This document shows positions 12,000 to 23,990 of a stretch of 64,000 nucleotides of DNA, one piece after another (position 1 is the stretch's first letter; every line of letters starts with the position of its first letter). This DNA comes from Anthoceros angustus (taxonomy: Eukaryota; Streptophyta; Anthocerotopsida; Anthocerotales; Anthocerotaceae), in NCBI GenBank assembly GCA_010909165.1, contig MU008230.1, positions 42,849 to 106,848 of the forward strand, in the 5' to 3' direction. The position numbers and the translations under genes are program-made. The notes beneath the pieces were generated by a model. It saw only the letters and a program-made list of their open reading frames with translations, had not been told where the DNA came from and made no database searches.

Positions 12000-12275
12000 A
12001 GCGATCCGGGAGGACGCGAGGACGGGAGGGAGGGCGCGAGACGGGAGGAGGCTGTGAACGGGAGGGAGGATGCTGGGGCGCGGGCCACGGGAGGGAGGCG
12101 GTGGAGGGGTGGCTTGGGAGGCCGGGCGGGTGGGGAGGCGCGGGGCCGAGGCCTTGGGAGGCCGGGCGGGGAGGCTGGGCGGGGAGGCCGCGCGGGGGAG
12201 GCCGCGGGCGGGGGGGAGGCCGGGCGGGAGGCCACGGGGTCAGGCCTTGGGAGGCCGCGGGTGGGGGGATGTGGC
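12000..12275 (+). repeat. G-rich degenerate repeat with quadruplex potential
   Basis: A tract of GGGAGG, GGCCGGGCGGG and CTTGGGAGGCC words contains many runs of three or more G on the plus strand. The long open frames across it on both strands are composition artefacts. Confidence 0.8.
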
Positions 12276-13998
12276 GGGTTGGGACGCCTGTTGTCCATGG
12301 CTCTTCGCCACTCAAATTGGATGAGTGATGTGATCGGCTCCATTCCTGGGATGGCAAGTTCGGGGTCAAATGCGTAGTCAGATGATCCGAGTATGGCGCG
12401 ATAAACATTGCATCGCTAGTATGTGGGATGCCCTGGAAGCGACGGACCGCAGCGGGAGGAAGTGTTTTGTAGGTTCATCTTTGTGGGCCCTAGAAATGAT
12501 GCAGTGCGCTTGAGGGCAGCTCGTATAAGTCACAATCGAGATGCACTTGGCCAGCCCCACGCCTATCTCGGTGTACTGTGACTCGGTAAACCCGCCGGTT
12601 GGAGTCTTGATGTCTGCTCACCAAAGTGAGGAGGACAACTAGCAAAGGGGGGACATCGTGGATGGGACGTATTTTTGAATCAAGTGTTCGTAGGAAATTG
12701 CCATACGAGCCTTCTAGCCATACGAGCCTTCTAACCATACAAGAGCCTCTTCATTATTGTACTAATTTGTAAAACATCCTAGTAAAGAAGTCCAGCTATA
12801 TAAGGTCGAAACCGAACAAATTCCTAACAAATTCTCAGCCCTCGATTGCAAAATTTCTTAGCCCTCGATTGCAAAATTTTTCAGCCTCGATTGCAAAATT
12901 CTTCACCTTAGCCTAAAGGTGTCACAAAGTAATCACTTTTTTCTTCTTGGTCTTGAGCGCTCTTCAATGCCCTTGAAACGCACTAACCGGTTGGTCCCGC
13001 TATTCGAACAAACTCCTAATACTGCTATCGCTTGAGGCCTCACCGAAATAACTTCCTAATACGATGTTGTGCTTGTTCCATTGCGCAGACCTCAAACAAA
13101 ATAGCAGTGGCTTGGCTTCCACAATGCTTGAATACCCATACAGATTGCATCCAAGTCTCGACGTCAGCCTTCAACCTCCAAGCTACCGGTTAATTGGAAG
13201 ATGTGCGAACAAAGATTGTCAGACAGCGTTGTATCCCGAACATGATTATCATGTGATATCTCATTCTCCGTAACAAGATTTAGGTCGTAATGTTCTTCCT
13301 TCTTCTTGTGCCCGAACATAAGATCCATTGGTACACCAAGCAAGGCGCAATAACTGGAAGTATGTTTAAATATACCACATACTTGCACCTTCACAACATG
13401 TTTGCAAATGAATCCTTTCCGCCCATCCCACAAGTACTAAATGCCCAAGATTTGGCTTCAACTTAAGGCAAAGAAAGCACATGGATGAGGCCACCAAGCC
13501 GTGAAACCCAAATGGTCGTGGAAATTAGTGTAGAGAACTTGGAAGTTGCGTAGTACCGATATATGTGATTGCAAAGGGTTCAAGGACTACACAATTGGTG
13601 GTGGTAGTGAATTTTGAGTCTTTGAATCCTTCCGATAGAAACTTGCAGACACATTTGAAGCCTTCACCGTAAATGAAATCTTCTACTCTATTCCATGGAA
13701 TGTAGGCAATCTTCAAATCCTTCAAAACCTCGCCAAGTTAGATTCTCGGTGTAGAACTGACTAAGCCCCTCGAAATTGCACCTTCACGGACACTCCATGG
13801 ACGAGCACGTGCCGAATGCTTTGGTTTAGGTTAATGTGTTTGTCTTTGGGTGCTTGGTTTAGGTTAACTGCTTGTCTTTGGGTGCTTGGTTTAGGTTAAC
13901 TGCTTGTCTTTGGGATGGTTTGTTTAAGACACCGCCGCCCTTCATACTCCTCGCGCACGGCTCTAAAAATCAAGCATGGTTGGTTTACATCACAACCT
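12060..13998 (+). repeat. MULE interior unit, copy 1
   Basis: This is the first of two tandem units. It runs from a G-rich block through a landmark reading GTTGGGACGCCTGTTGTCC (about 12277), a triple CCTCGATTGCAAAAT repeat (about 12840-12905) and a 32-bp triplication, to an inner-TIR piece. The minus-strand frame at 13525-13725 (GEGFKCVCKFLSEGFKDSKF) may be a fragment of a captured gene. No intact gene is present. Confidence 0.75.
13817..13914 (+). repeat. 32-bp tandem triplication
   Basis: Units start at 13817, 13851 and 13883. Each reads TGCTTGGTTTAGGTTAA and then a TGTCTTTGGG end. Confidence 0.9.
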
Positions 13999-14034
13999 CA
14001 CGACGGCCTCCCAAGGCCGCCACTTCGGAGCCTC

Positions 14035-14250
14035 CGCCCGCATGGGCCGGGACGCCGGGCGGGGGGAGGCCTTGGGAGGCCGCAGAGGGCTGGAGGCCTT
14101 GGGAGGCCACGGGCTGGGAGGCCTTGGAGGCCGCGGGGGAGGCTAGGCGGGCCTTGGGAGGCCGCGGGAGGCAGGCGGGGGGAGGCCGGGGGAGGGAGGG
14201 CCGGGCGGTTTTGGGAGGCCGCGGGCGGGGTGGGGGATGGGCGGGTTGGG
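14035..14250 (+). repeat. G-rich degenerate repeat, second copy
   Basis: This is built from the same CTTGGGAGGCCGCGGG-type words as the block at 12000-12275, at the equivalent place in interior unit 2. Confidence 0.8.
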
Positions 14251-15768
14251 ACGCCTGTTGTCCATGGCTCTTCGCCACTCACCGATGAGTGATGTGTGAT
14301 CGGCTCCATTCCGGTGGATGGCAAGTTCGGGGTCAAATGAAATGGGTGATGATCCGAGTATGGCATGGCATAAACATTGCATCGCTAGTATGTGGGATGC
14401 CTGCTGGAAGTGGATTGTTGCCAGCGGGAGGAAGTGTTTTGTAGGTTCATCTTGCAGGGGCCCCTAGAAATGATGTAAAGTCGCTTGAGGCAGTATAAGT
14501 CACAACCGGAGATGCACTTGGCCAGCCCCATGCCTATCTCGTACTGTGACTCTCGTAAACCCGCCGGTTGAGTCTTGATGTCTGCTCACCAAAGTGAGGA
14601 GGACAACTAGCAAAGGCGGGGACATCGTGGATGGGACGTATTTTTGAATCGTATGTTCGTAGGAAATTGCCATACAAGAGCCTTCTAGCCATACAAGAGC
14701 CTTCTAACCATACAAGAGCCTTCATTATTGTACTAATTTGTAAAACATCCTAGTAAAGAAGTCCAGCTATACAAGGTCGAAAGCCTCAACAAATTCCTCG
14801 AACAAATTCTCACTCGAAAAATTTCTTAGCTCGATTGCAAAATTTTTCCCTCGATTGCAAAATTCTCAGCCCTTAGCCTAAAGGTGTCACAAAGTAATCA
14901 CTTTTTTCTTCTTCTCGGTCTTGAGCGTCTTCAATGCCCTTGAAACGCACTAACCGGTTGGTCCCGCTATCTGAACAAACTCCTCTAATAATGTTTCTGC
15001 TTGAGGCCTCGTCCACCGAAAGAACTTCCCTAATCACGATGTTGTGCTTGTTCCATTATTGCGCAGACTCAAACAAAATAGCGCTTGGCTTCCACAATGC
15101 TTGGAATACGGCGATTGCATCCAAGTCTCGACGTCATTTCGCCTTCAACCTCCAAGCTACGGGTTAATTGGAAGATGTGCGACAACAAGATTGTCAGACA
15201 GTGCGTATCCTCGAACATGATTATCATGTGATATCTCATTCTCCGTAACAAGATTTAGGTCGTAATGTTCTTCCTTCTTCTTGTAGAACATAAGATCCAT
15301 TGGTACACCAAGCAATAACTGGAAGTATGTTTAAATATACCACATACATTGCACTGCACAACATGTTTGGTCGAACTTTCTCGCCCCATCCCACAAGTAC
15401 TAAATGCCCAAGATTTGGCTTCAACTTAAGGCAAAGAAAGCACATGGACAGAGGCCACCAAGCCAGAAACCCAAATGGTGGGAAATTAGTGTAGAGAACT
15501 TGGAAGTTGCGTAAGTACCATATATGTGATTGCAAAGGTGTCTAAGGACTGCACAATTGGTGGTGGTAGTGAATTTTGAGTCTTGAATCCTTCCGATAGA
15601 AACTTGGCACATTTGAAGCCTTCACCGAATGAAATCTTCTACTCTATTCCATGGAATGTAGGCAATCTTCAAATCCTTCAAAACCCGCCAAGTTAGATTC
15701 TCGGTAGAATGACCAAGCCCTGAAATTGCACCTTCAATGGACACTCCATGGACGAGTACTTGGCCGAA

Positions 15769-15866
15769 TGCTTGGTTTAGGTTAATGTGTTGTCTTTGGG
15801 TGCTTGGTTTAGGTTAACTGCTTTGTCTTTGGGTGCTTGGTTTAGGTTAATCTGTTTGTCTTTGGG
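15769..15866 (+). repeat. 32-bp tandem triplication, second copy
   Basis: The same three-unit array recurs at the equivalent position of interior unit 2, with small length differences between units. Confidence 0.9.
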
Positions 15867-15872
15867 ATGGTT

Positions 15873-16127
15873 TGTTTAAGACACCCGCTCAGCTCATACT
15901 CGCACGTTCTAAAATCAAGCATGGTTGGTTTACATCACAACCTCGCTGTGGTGGGTGCGTATACTAGGGTTGTGCCGGGCAACGCAAGCAGTGACATCTG
16001 TATGGACTACATGGTGTTGCGTTTAAAGTATACCGATGAGAGAGCATCGTGATGGGCGAGGCATGGCATGCCACGCCAGCCTTCACACGCGCGAAGCATT
16101 GATTGCTTCGGAGATTGAGACGCAGGC
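15873..16127 (-). repeat. Right terminal inverted repeat of the MULE
   Basis: This pairs with the left TIR and is followed immediately by the right copy of the 10-bp target duplication (16128-16137). Its inner part occurs once more, in the same orientation, at about 13919-13998. Confidence 0.85.
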
Positions 16128-16137
16128 CCTCATCCAC

Positions 16138-16804
16138 TATACGCATTTAGGTCGATTCAGCACAATTGGGACTTGCATGAGCAAGACATTAAGTAACGGC
16201 ACTGGTGAAATAAGGTAGAAAAGTAAAAAAATAAAAAAACTAAGTTAGTAGCTGCTTGTTAAGAAGATGCATGTGTTGCATGCTTCATGCAATGTCCTGT
16301 TAGAGAGGAATTGCTACAGCCACAAATGAAGAGCTGCCTAGAGAGGACTCTATGATCAACTGTAAGAATCCTAGATTTAATAGCTACCTAGTTGAGGTCA
16401 GTCATGGGATATGTAAGGGCTAGAGCAAAGGCTTTGAGGAACAAGTGGGACTCACTCTTTGAAAGAGCAGTAAGCGTGTTTGGAGTTGAGAGAGCTGTAG
16501 AGAGCTAGCTAGTGAGCTTGTCATGGAATCAAGGGCAGTAACCAGTTGGGCGTAGATAGCCAGATTTCATCGTTGTATTCTTGCAATAAAGAGCAACACC
16601 TCGATGAGGTGGCCTGCGAGTCGTTAGTGGACGGCGGGCTACTTGGAGCCTAGTGCTGTGTTGAGAGGTTGAGAGCGCTGAGAATCGTGCAAGTCTCTTG
16701 TGGAGTGAATTGGTGAGGTCCTAGACCGGGCCGGGAAGGCGACTTGTCGCCTCATCGGGTCGAAAGTGAGGGGTGTTACTCATTAGGGGGTTTGAAGGTT
16801 ACAT
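16138..16804 (+). other. LTR-like stretch without genes
   Basis: This non-coding sequence contains a possible polyadenylation signal (GCAATAAAGAGC near 16583). A perfect 7-bp-stem hairpin AGGCGACTTGTCGCCT lies at 16737-16752. Together these look like the end and leader of an LTR element. No second LTR copy was found in the window. Confidence 0.35.
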
Positions 16805-19800
16805 TCCGCAAGAGCTCCTCGACATGATGGACTTGAGGAGTGAAGGCCCATGCCAAGAATGGCTGGAAAATGACAAGCATCAAAGAGTCAAGTGGAGGCT
16901 CTTTAAGATTGTGTTAGTTGGTAAACCACCAGGACTATTTCAAAGACCAACTTCCCGCAATTTTGTGGAAGATTTCGAGAGAGCCAAGCCGATTGGGGCA
17001 CCATCATGTATGAGGCCTACATCCACCAAAGAAGCTCCTCAAGCCAAATTGTGGATGAGGAAGGGCCAAGGCCTGCTACCTTAGCACCTATTTGGTGCAT
17101 TTGTGGAAACGAAGGGCTTCTCACAAGCAAGGAGTTGGAAGATGCTTGGCATCCTTCGAGATAATTCATCTCCACCTTTTGGAAAGGCCTTGCCTTTGCA
17201 TTGAGGAAGACAAGGGAGGTCGACTCCACAAGCATGCTAGAGCAAGGAGGAGGATGTGGAGGCAACAAGGTTAGTGGGAATCCCCACAGAGCAAGAAAGA
17301 GGAGAGGAAGAACCGCCGAGGAAGGCCGAATGGTAGTCTATGAGAGGAGGACTACCATGTGAGGGGTGAGCCCAAGGGTGGGGAGTCCCCACCATCTCGC
17401 TTTGTGCCTAGCAGAGGCACCCCCACCCCACCCTAGGGGAGGCACCACCCAAGAGGGTGGGCGACCACCGTGGGAGTCACCTACCACTAGGTAGGCATCA
17501 CCATAGAGGCACCACCGAGGCGGTAGAACCCCACGAGGGAAGAAGGTAGGGAAGGGAGGAAGAGGCCGCGGGCGCCTAGGCCGCCACCACTACCCGCTGG
17601 AGGAAGGGCGGATGGAGCGACTGTGAGGGACTCCCCGCGCTGATGGCCCGGAGTACAAGGGAGCTGGAGATTTCAAGGGGCCAACAAAGGTAATTGGGAC
17701 CCTAGAGAATTGGTGCTTGTGAAGCACTCACCATGTGGATTTGAAGGGGCTAGGAGCTAGCAGCCTCCTTGTGGGCATGCCAAGAGGAAGTGAAAGCCCA
17801 AGACATGGCCGGAGGAAGGCTGGGACTGGCAATTGGAGCCATGGAGTCCGAAAAGGCAGCCAAGTTGGGAGAAGGTCAGAGAAGCTCCACGGATCAACGG
17901 CGGGAGAAGGTCCTAGAGGGAAGGTTGTCAAGAGGAGAGAGCCATTCGGCAACAACCCAAAGGGATTCATGGAGAAAGGCGAGGAGCACTTTTGCCCAAT
18001 TAGAGCAAGAGCGAAGGGCAAAACGAGGCTCTGAAGGGAGAAGGTAGCGGTCCAAAGAATGGACGCAAGAGTGTGATGGCTACCCAAGCCATCAAGATCC
18101 GGACATGAAGAAGGAATTGAAAAGAGAGGCGCCGAGCTGGAGGCTCAAGACCAAGACTGCAAGAGTTGAGCAAAAAGAGTGCGTGAGGAGAGGGAGAGAC
18201 TTGCTGCAGAATTGGAACAAAGGAGGTTCCAGAGGAGGAGCACCACAAGAAGGTGGTGCATGTGATGCCGGGTGAGAGGAAGAAGATTTTGGCATTATGC
18301 CCGTGCAAAATGGCCAACCAAATGGAAGTGAGGGAGGAGAATGTACCTCCATGTCAAGGTGGGAGAATTGACCACCAAGGGATGCCTACAAGGTAGGTGT
18401 GAGATGGAGAGTGGCCCACGAGATTGATGATCTCCAAATGCAATATCATAGCTTGGGGCTCACCTCCATAACAGATTTTGAAGGCCAACAAGTCTTATTG
18501 GCCAAGAGGAGGACATTGGGTCCTCATGATGATGGAGGAGCTGTGCAAGCCTACTTTGATGAGGCTATCAAGTGACATGGACTCCGAGGAACTGGGAGTC
18601 AAGGTGGAGAAGAGCGGCACCAAGGGGTGATGGCGGAGAGCAAGGAGGGGGACCCCCGGGGTCACCCTACCATGGTGACACTACCACGGTAGTCCGCCGA
18701 TCACGTAGACAACACACACGGTAGTCCCGATCTAGGGCAACCGAGCAGGGCTTGCTGGGAGTCGCGAGCCGGAGGATGAAGGAGCCGGGGTCCGTGACAC
18801 ACCGGAGAATAGAGGAGGGGGAGACAACCCCACCGAGGAGAGTACGGATCCGCCCCGCCAAGGAAGAAGGGGGGTGAGAAGTTCCTCCCCACGAGCAGGG
18901 AAGGGCCCGAGCCAGAGGAGTCAGATGAAAAAGGCCCGGGATTAGAAGGGATCCGCATGGTCAAATGGGGATGAAGACTTTGAAGATGCTCCATGATAGG
19001 TATGGACAAATCAAACAAGGCAAAGAGCAATGGAGATCTTGACCAACCTCACCGATGGAGAAGAAGGAGAAAGGGCCGACTACCATGGTAAGTCACCACC
19101 CCGTAGTCCGCCACTACCGCGGGTGGGAAGATGACCAGCGCGGAGGCTGAGAAAAGGCGCTGAGCGCGGAGGGGGGCGCATTGCCGGATGATGGAGGAAT
19201 CAGCGCGCCTGAGATGGAGGAAGGGGCAAGATTGTACTTGCCCCACACATTGGGAAGATGACAAGGCTGGGAAGGGCAAGAGCAAAAGGAGGGCGAGGGA
19301 GCCAATCCACACACGCTGCCCACCCCAAAGAAGGTAAGGACTAGATATGGTCAAAGACCATAAATGTTGATAGAAGAATAGAAAGGATAGGTGTATCGAC
19401 ATCCTTTAAGGATGATCTTAGGTGAAGTTAGAATAGAATTTACCAACTATAGTTTAGATGCCGTGCCTTAAATGTCAAGTGTAGGAAATAATAGAATATT
19501 GGAAAAGGTGACCGCAGAGGGTCACCTAAGGGAGGTTGTATGTGGAAGGCCTCCTATAAGAGGAGGAGGATTTCACAAAGTAAAGTATCGCCTTGCCCAC
19601 CCCGAGTCCTTTGCCATTACAGAGGAATTTTACCGTGGAGCCAACGCAGTCTGTAGAGAGGAAGTCGTGGTCTGAGTGTTGGTGGAGGACTTGCTCCCGC
19701 AAGTGCCTAAACGAGTTGCTCCCTTGTGAATGGTGTGAAATTGCTTTGCTTTGGGTGTGTGGCAATGCCTGTGAACTCGGCTTGAGGGTAGACCGTGGAA

Positions 19801-20337
19801 AGACTCGAGGTTCACTGGTGTCAAACTCATAGCAACCGCCCAAGGAAGAACTTGCCGGTGGAGGCCGACCCTGTGCACAGCCGTAAGGGCGAGCCAAGAA
19901 GCCCGAACCGAGGTTAGAATAGGAGGAAGAGGATGAGGAGATGAGTAGAGGATAGTGTAGGTGTTAGTGGAAGGCCACAGTGCCTAAGGGACGAATCCCA
20001 ACTGCAAGTAAAAGAGCGCCTCCGAGTGGAGAAGAGTGGTCTTAGAAGTAGGGACGAAATCGCTGTGTCCCCTGGCGCCCGTGATAGGCTCCTCACCGCT
20101 AAGGCAGGACCCGCAATTGTGTTGTGTCGAGGATTGGTGAGGAGCAAGGCAAGTGGTGCACGCCAAGAGGGAGAGTAGAGGGCGCCTTGCTTGTTTAGAA
20201 GGCTGAGAAGTTGTGTCTCGCAGTAGCGATCACAAGACCTCGAACTTTCACACAAGTCTCATGGGACTAAAACCAACGCACGGGCGATGTGATAAGTGTG
20301 GCCGCTGGTGGGAGGATCTAAGCCCGGGTTTTCCCTA
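16805..20337 (+). repeat. Inverted-repeat arm A, retroelement-derived
   Basis: This stretch recurs in opposite orientation at about 57977-61575. Shared landmarks include TTCCGCAAGAGCTCCTCGAC at one end and the HTSLMG-encoding segment at the other. It has several discontinuous plus-strand reading fragments: one near 16805-17090 (IPQELLDMMD, then NFVEDF), a Glu/Lys/Arg-rich coiled-coil-like one near 17770-18330, and a short gag-like piece at about 20213-20300. All frames are broken. The GC-rich parts contain many short palindromes built on CTACC/GGTAG. I read it as a decayed part of a copia-type element family with a long region upstream of the gag zinc knuckle. Confidence 0.65.
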
Positions 20338-20772
20338 CCACATAAGTCGTGCTTTAATTTTAATCTCACCTATATATGTAGGGTATTGTGTTAGTGTGTA
20401 AAATCAAACCTTTGTGCCCAACCCACCGGAAACTTTAGCGAAGTTGTTGCACATGGGACTTTCAGATCGCTCAATCTCAACAAGTCCTCCTTTGTTTCGT
20501 CAATTTTAGTCTCGGGCTATATATGTAGGGTTTCACGTATCGTCAATATCATTGAACCGCTTGAGTTCCAAGTTGTAGCAAAATCTACAATTTGTTGTGC
20601 ACTTGCTTGGGAACTTGTGCAGACGAGATTATGGCATCGTGTGATGCTACGGCTCGCTTTGGACCCAAGTCGCAGCGATGGGGGCGATATGGACGCAACA
20701 TTGTGGGAGAACCTCCGACGACGTAGGGGCGGGTGTTGTCCTCTGCTGGCAAGCGCTTCGCTCGAAAGTATG
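20338..20772. other. AT-containing intergenic stretch
   Basis: This has two related segments carrying TATATATGTAGGGT (near 20370 and 20520), probably remnants of LTR or leader sequence. No coding signal is seen. Confidence 0.3.
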
Positions 20773-20972
20773 CACTACTACACAAAGATAGGGTTTTTAC
20801 GCATCCCAAATCACGGACAAGTCCTTATTTTGGTGTTATAAAATAATAACGCCGCACTCGAATATAACGCTCGAGGTGGGTGCGGGGCATAGGTGGATCG
20901 ACAATAACGGCTGCCTCTCTCGCCTATGTCACCGGAGCACCCGCCCACGTTCACACGCTTCGGTCCCACCGT

Positions 20973-21372
20973 TTTGTGCCGTCCCCGGCCCCTCGCCTGC
21001 CCCTCGCGCCCTGCCCCTGCCTGCCTCGTGCCTGCCTTGGTGCCTGCCGTCGACAGCTTTTTGTGCCGCTGCCCCTGTGGCGTGCCCCTCGAAGCCTGCC
21101 CCTCGTCAGTCCGTGGCGCCCCTCGATCCTGCCTCGTGGCCGCCTCCGAGCTCGCCCCGAGCCTGCCCGAGCCTGCCCCTCGAGCCCGTCCCCGCGCGTC
21201 CGGCCTGCCCCGAGCCTGGGCCCCTCGTGGCCGCCTCGAGCCTGCCCCTCGGGCCGCCCCTCGGCCTGCCCCCGAGCCTGCCCCGGGTGGCCGCCCCGAG
21301 CCCGCCCCGAGCCCGCCCCTGCTCCTGCCTTGGTGCCCGCCCTCGCCCACCCGCCCCCGTGCCCGCCCCTCA
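20973..21372. repeat. C-rich degenerate repeat
   Basis: Irregular repetition of GCCTGCCCCTCG and GAGCCTGCCCCGAGCC words. The long open frames in all frames here result from the composition. Confidence 0.8.
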
Positions 21373-21539
21373 CAACCTGCTCGTATGTGAGAGATCTTTT
21401 CCGAAGACCTTACAAGATTCTAAGGCCATAAAGCATGGGTTGAGCACGAGACCTCACCTAGAATATACCACGGGTACTACCACCGCATTTACCGTGACTC
21501 CACAAACAAGTTCAAGATGTAATTTATTCATCTCTGAAC

Positions 21540-22140
21540 CATTTACAAATTCCGGCAATTGACAAGTCCCATGTTTCACCAATGCCTCGAGGTAGCCGCC
21601 ATGTGAATCGCCTAAGCAAGCCTAGGCTCCACCCGCTAGTGAGGCGTGCACGTCCACTACCACCATCTCGCAACGCCCGCTGCTCAAACAAGAATGCATA
21701 CGCCTTTGCCAAGAATCGTACGAGCCTCATGCTACCAACACAATGGCACGCCTTCACAATGGCGAGTGAAGCTCTCAAAGACCTCAAAACCAGCCTGCTC
21801 ATTAGAAACAAAATCCGAGTAGCGTATAAAATCTTCACCGCCATTGTAAACGAAGGGCATGCGACAATGTGGTGATGCCATGCCGTCCAACATCCAAAGA
21901 AACAATCTTCAACGTGGCCAACCTGTGGTGCCCTTATGAATTTTGAGCGTGATGGCCCACCACGTAACGAGGCGTTTTGATCCCATGGTGGCCCGAAGAG
22001 CGAACTTGAACTTTGGGCCCCACCGGTTAGCCCGAGGTGTAAGATATCTTGCTCAAGCTCCTTCAAGAAGCTTCCATCGCCCGCCAGCTCCAACTGTCGC
22101 CAAACCCGATTCCCCGGTCTCGAACCCTCCAAATGCCGGC
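21540..22140 (-). pseudogene. Unrecognised decayed coding fragment
   Basis: Minus-strand frames contain a patch around 21760-21900 (YNGGEDFIRYSDF, later EVFESF). It loosely resembles the EDFI fragment inside the MULE at 13525-13725. The frames are broken and no family is recognised. Confidence 0.25.
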
Positions 22141-23655
22141 TCCAGATCTACAACAAGGACATCGAACTTTGGCCAAATGTAGGGACAAAAACATCTTATC
22201 GACTGTGTCCCATCTCGCACAATCGGGATGTTCGGAGGGGTGTCACCCTCATAGCCTCCCACGCCGCTACAAATTCACCTAGCTCCTTTGTTTTGGCCTA
22301 GCATGCTCCTAGCCGCCTTTGCACATCCAACCCACCACCTACCATTGCTTACATGGATTGTGGGGCGATGGCAAGGCCCGATCATCATTGCCGAGGCGTG
22401 TGATGTGGCTGCTTTTCTCCATCAACTCTATGGCGGTCCCTCTCGATTATAGAGATAATGCATTAATTAAATCGATAAAATAATTACATCATTGATAATC
22501 AAGAAAAGAACCAAAGTGTTTATGAGACTTGGACAACTTAACTAAAACCGAAAAGTCATGTCCGTTTTCGCTAAAGGTCGCAACCCTAATGAAAGGGTAT
22601 ATATAACTTAAGCTAAGTTATATGTGTGACTAATAAGCTAACCCTAGGTTACTTAACATTATGATAACACCCTAAGTACTCATTACTTCACTCCCACTTG
22701 TTGAATGCATGTTAAGTACACTCCTTCCTTGTGCGTCCCTTGTGAGCGTGAGCGCCACTTGAGCTTCACCCTCCTTAGCCATTTACCACGCAGGAGCAAT
22801 GGAGCGTGAGGATGAGATGCCTCGCCCGAGGTACGCTGGTATTTAACCGCAGCCCTCGCGCCTCATTTCAAGATTCCAACTTTGGAGGAGAGCGCTTGCT
22901 GCTATGTCTTCTATCACAACACCATCTGATGATGCCTCGAAGGCTCGGGCTTACAATCGTGATCCCCTTGGTCGATTTTCAGCTAGAACACCTGCCATGA
23001 GAAGCCCAAAGAACTCACGACACGCTGCTAAAGGTCCCCGCCGCTAGGCGTCCAAGAGGGAGGCCACCGTGGCGTGGTAGAAAGGGCGGGGCACGAGTGC
23101 CACCGCGATGCCGCCTATGGGGCTTCTTCTCGCGGTGCCCACCAACTAACGGTGTAAAGATTGCTGCGAGAGGAGGTTCGACGAGGGTGAATATGCCTAC
23201 TCATTGTGAGGCGATTCCACCGTGCCATTTTCCCCGCCATAAGAGAGTATGATGAAGAGACGAGTGTGCCCGGAAACATAAAACACCCGGATCGCCACTA
23301 TGGTATCGATGTCGGGTGACCGACACATACTGCCGTGGTGAAGGTCACCATGTGGAATACACCGCACACGCAGCCGCCTTCTGAAGCGTTGATTTCCGCC
23401 GCTTGCTTTTAGCCCCTTCGCTTATTGTGCTCCCACCGCTCGAGAAATTCTAACATCACACCGCTGCATCAGGACCGACATCCGCCAGGGAGGAGGAACG
23501 CCTCGAACTCAAGAACGACATCTTATCGTGAAAGGAAGAGACGAATAGCCCTCTCAAGGAGAAAGCTTCTCACATCAAGAGCCGGATTCGAGAATCCGAC
23601 GAGGAAAATAACAACATTGATGATTCGATGAAGCGAGCTTCAATCGGGATTAGGG

Positions 23656-23943
23656 CTAGGCCTTTTCTTTTGCTTTGATCGCTTTGAGGAAGTCTTGCGA
23701 CCTCCCGAGTCCCGGACTCTTTACATGTTTGTGGTGTAACTCTCGGCCTAGAGCCTTAGTCAAGATATCCGCAGGGTTGTCGGTTGTTGGTATGTAGTCC
23801 AAGTATATTTTCCCCGCCACCGCTTCTTGGATTTGTTGTCCTCTGAGCATTCCTCCATTGGATGCGCTCGCGTTGATCGCTGCCGTCCACCAAAGTTGGC
23901 CATTCATTTGGCCAGCCTTTTTTTTGTTATTTTCAAGAAACAT
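23656..23943 (-). pseudogene. copia RNase H C-terminal fragment
   Basis: The frame ends with DNPADILTKALGRELHHKHV, the typical tail of Ty1/copia RNase H. The upstream sequence (GKIYLDYIPT) fits the same domain. Everything before it is absent. Confidence 0.8.
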
Positions 23944-23990
23944 TTGTAGCTTTGTAAATGATTCTATAATAAAATATTTGCCAATTAGCT

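Larger units (their letters stand above)
14000..15945 (+). repeat. MULE interior unit, copy 2
   Basis: The same landmarks recur in order. It differs from copy 1 largely by many 1-10 bp insertions and deletions, and less by substitutions. It merges at its right end into the right TIR. Confidence 0.75.
11713..16127. mobile_element. Mutator-like element (MULE), non-autonomous, 4.4 kb
   Basis: Long terminal inverted repeats (11713 to about 11990, and about 15873 to 16127) begin with GCCTGCGTCTCAATC. Their outer 94 bp are identical by eye. The element is flanked on both sides by the ten bases CCTCATCCAC (11703-11712 and 16128-16137). Long TIRs with a 9-11 bp target duplication are the hallmark of Mutator-like elements. 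No transposase is visible. The interior is a tandem duplication of a roughly 1.9-kb unit that also contains an extra copy of the inner end of the right TIR (about 13919-13998). Minus-strand fragments such as IPWNRVEDFI hint at captured gene sequence (Pack-MULE-like), but I cannot name the donor. Confidence 0.85.

Noticed and set aside
11624-12408. Gly/Arg-rich and Pro-rich frames on both strands
   Set aside because: They are caused by the G-rich MULE block and have no domain signal. The same applies at 13872-14382.
13817-13914. Interstitial telomere repeat, suggested by TTTAGG words
   Set aside because: The TTTAGG occurs once per 32-bp unit rather than as a tandem heptamer array.
20811-21562. 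Pro/Ala/Arg-rich frames up to 228 codons
   Set aside because: They are artefacts of the C-rich degenerate repeat and are open in all frames.
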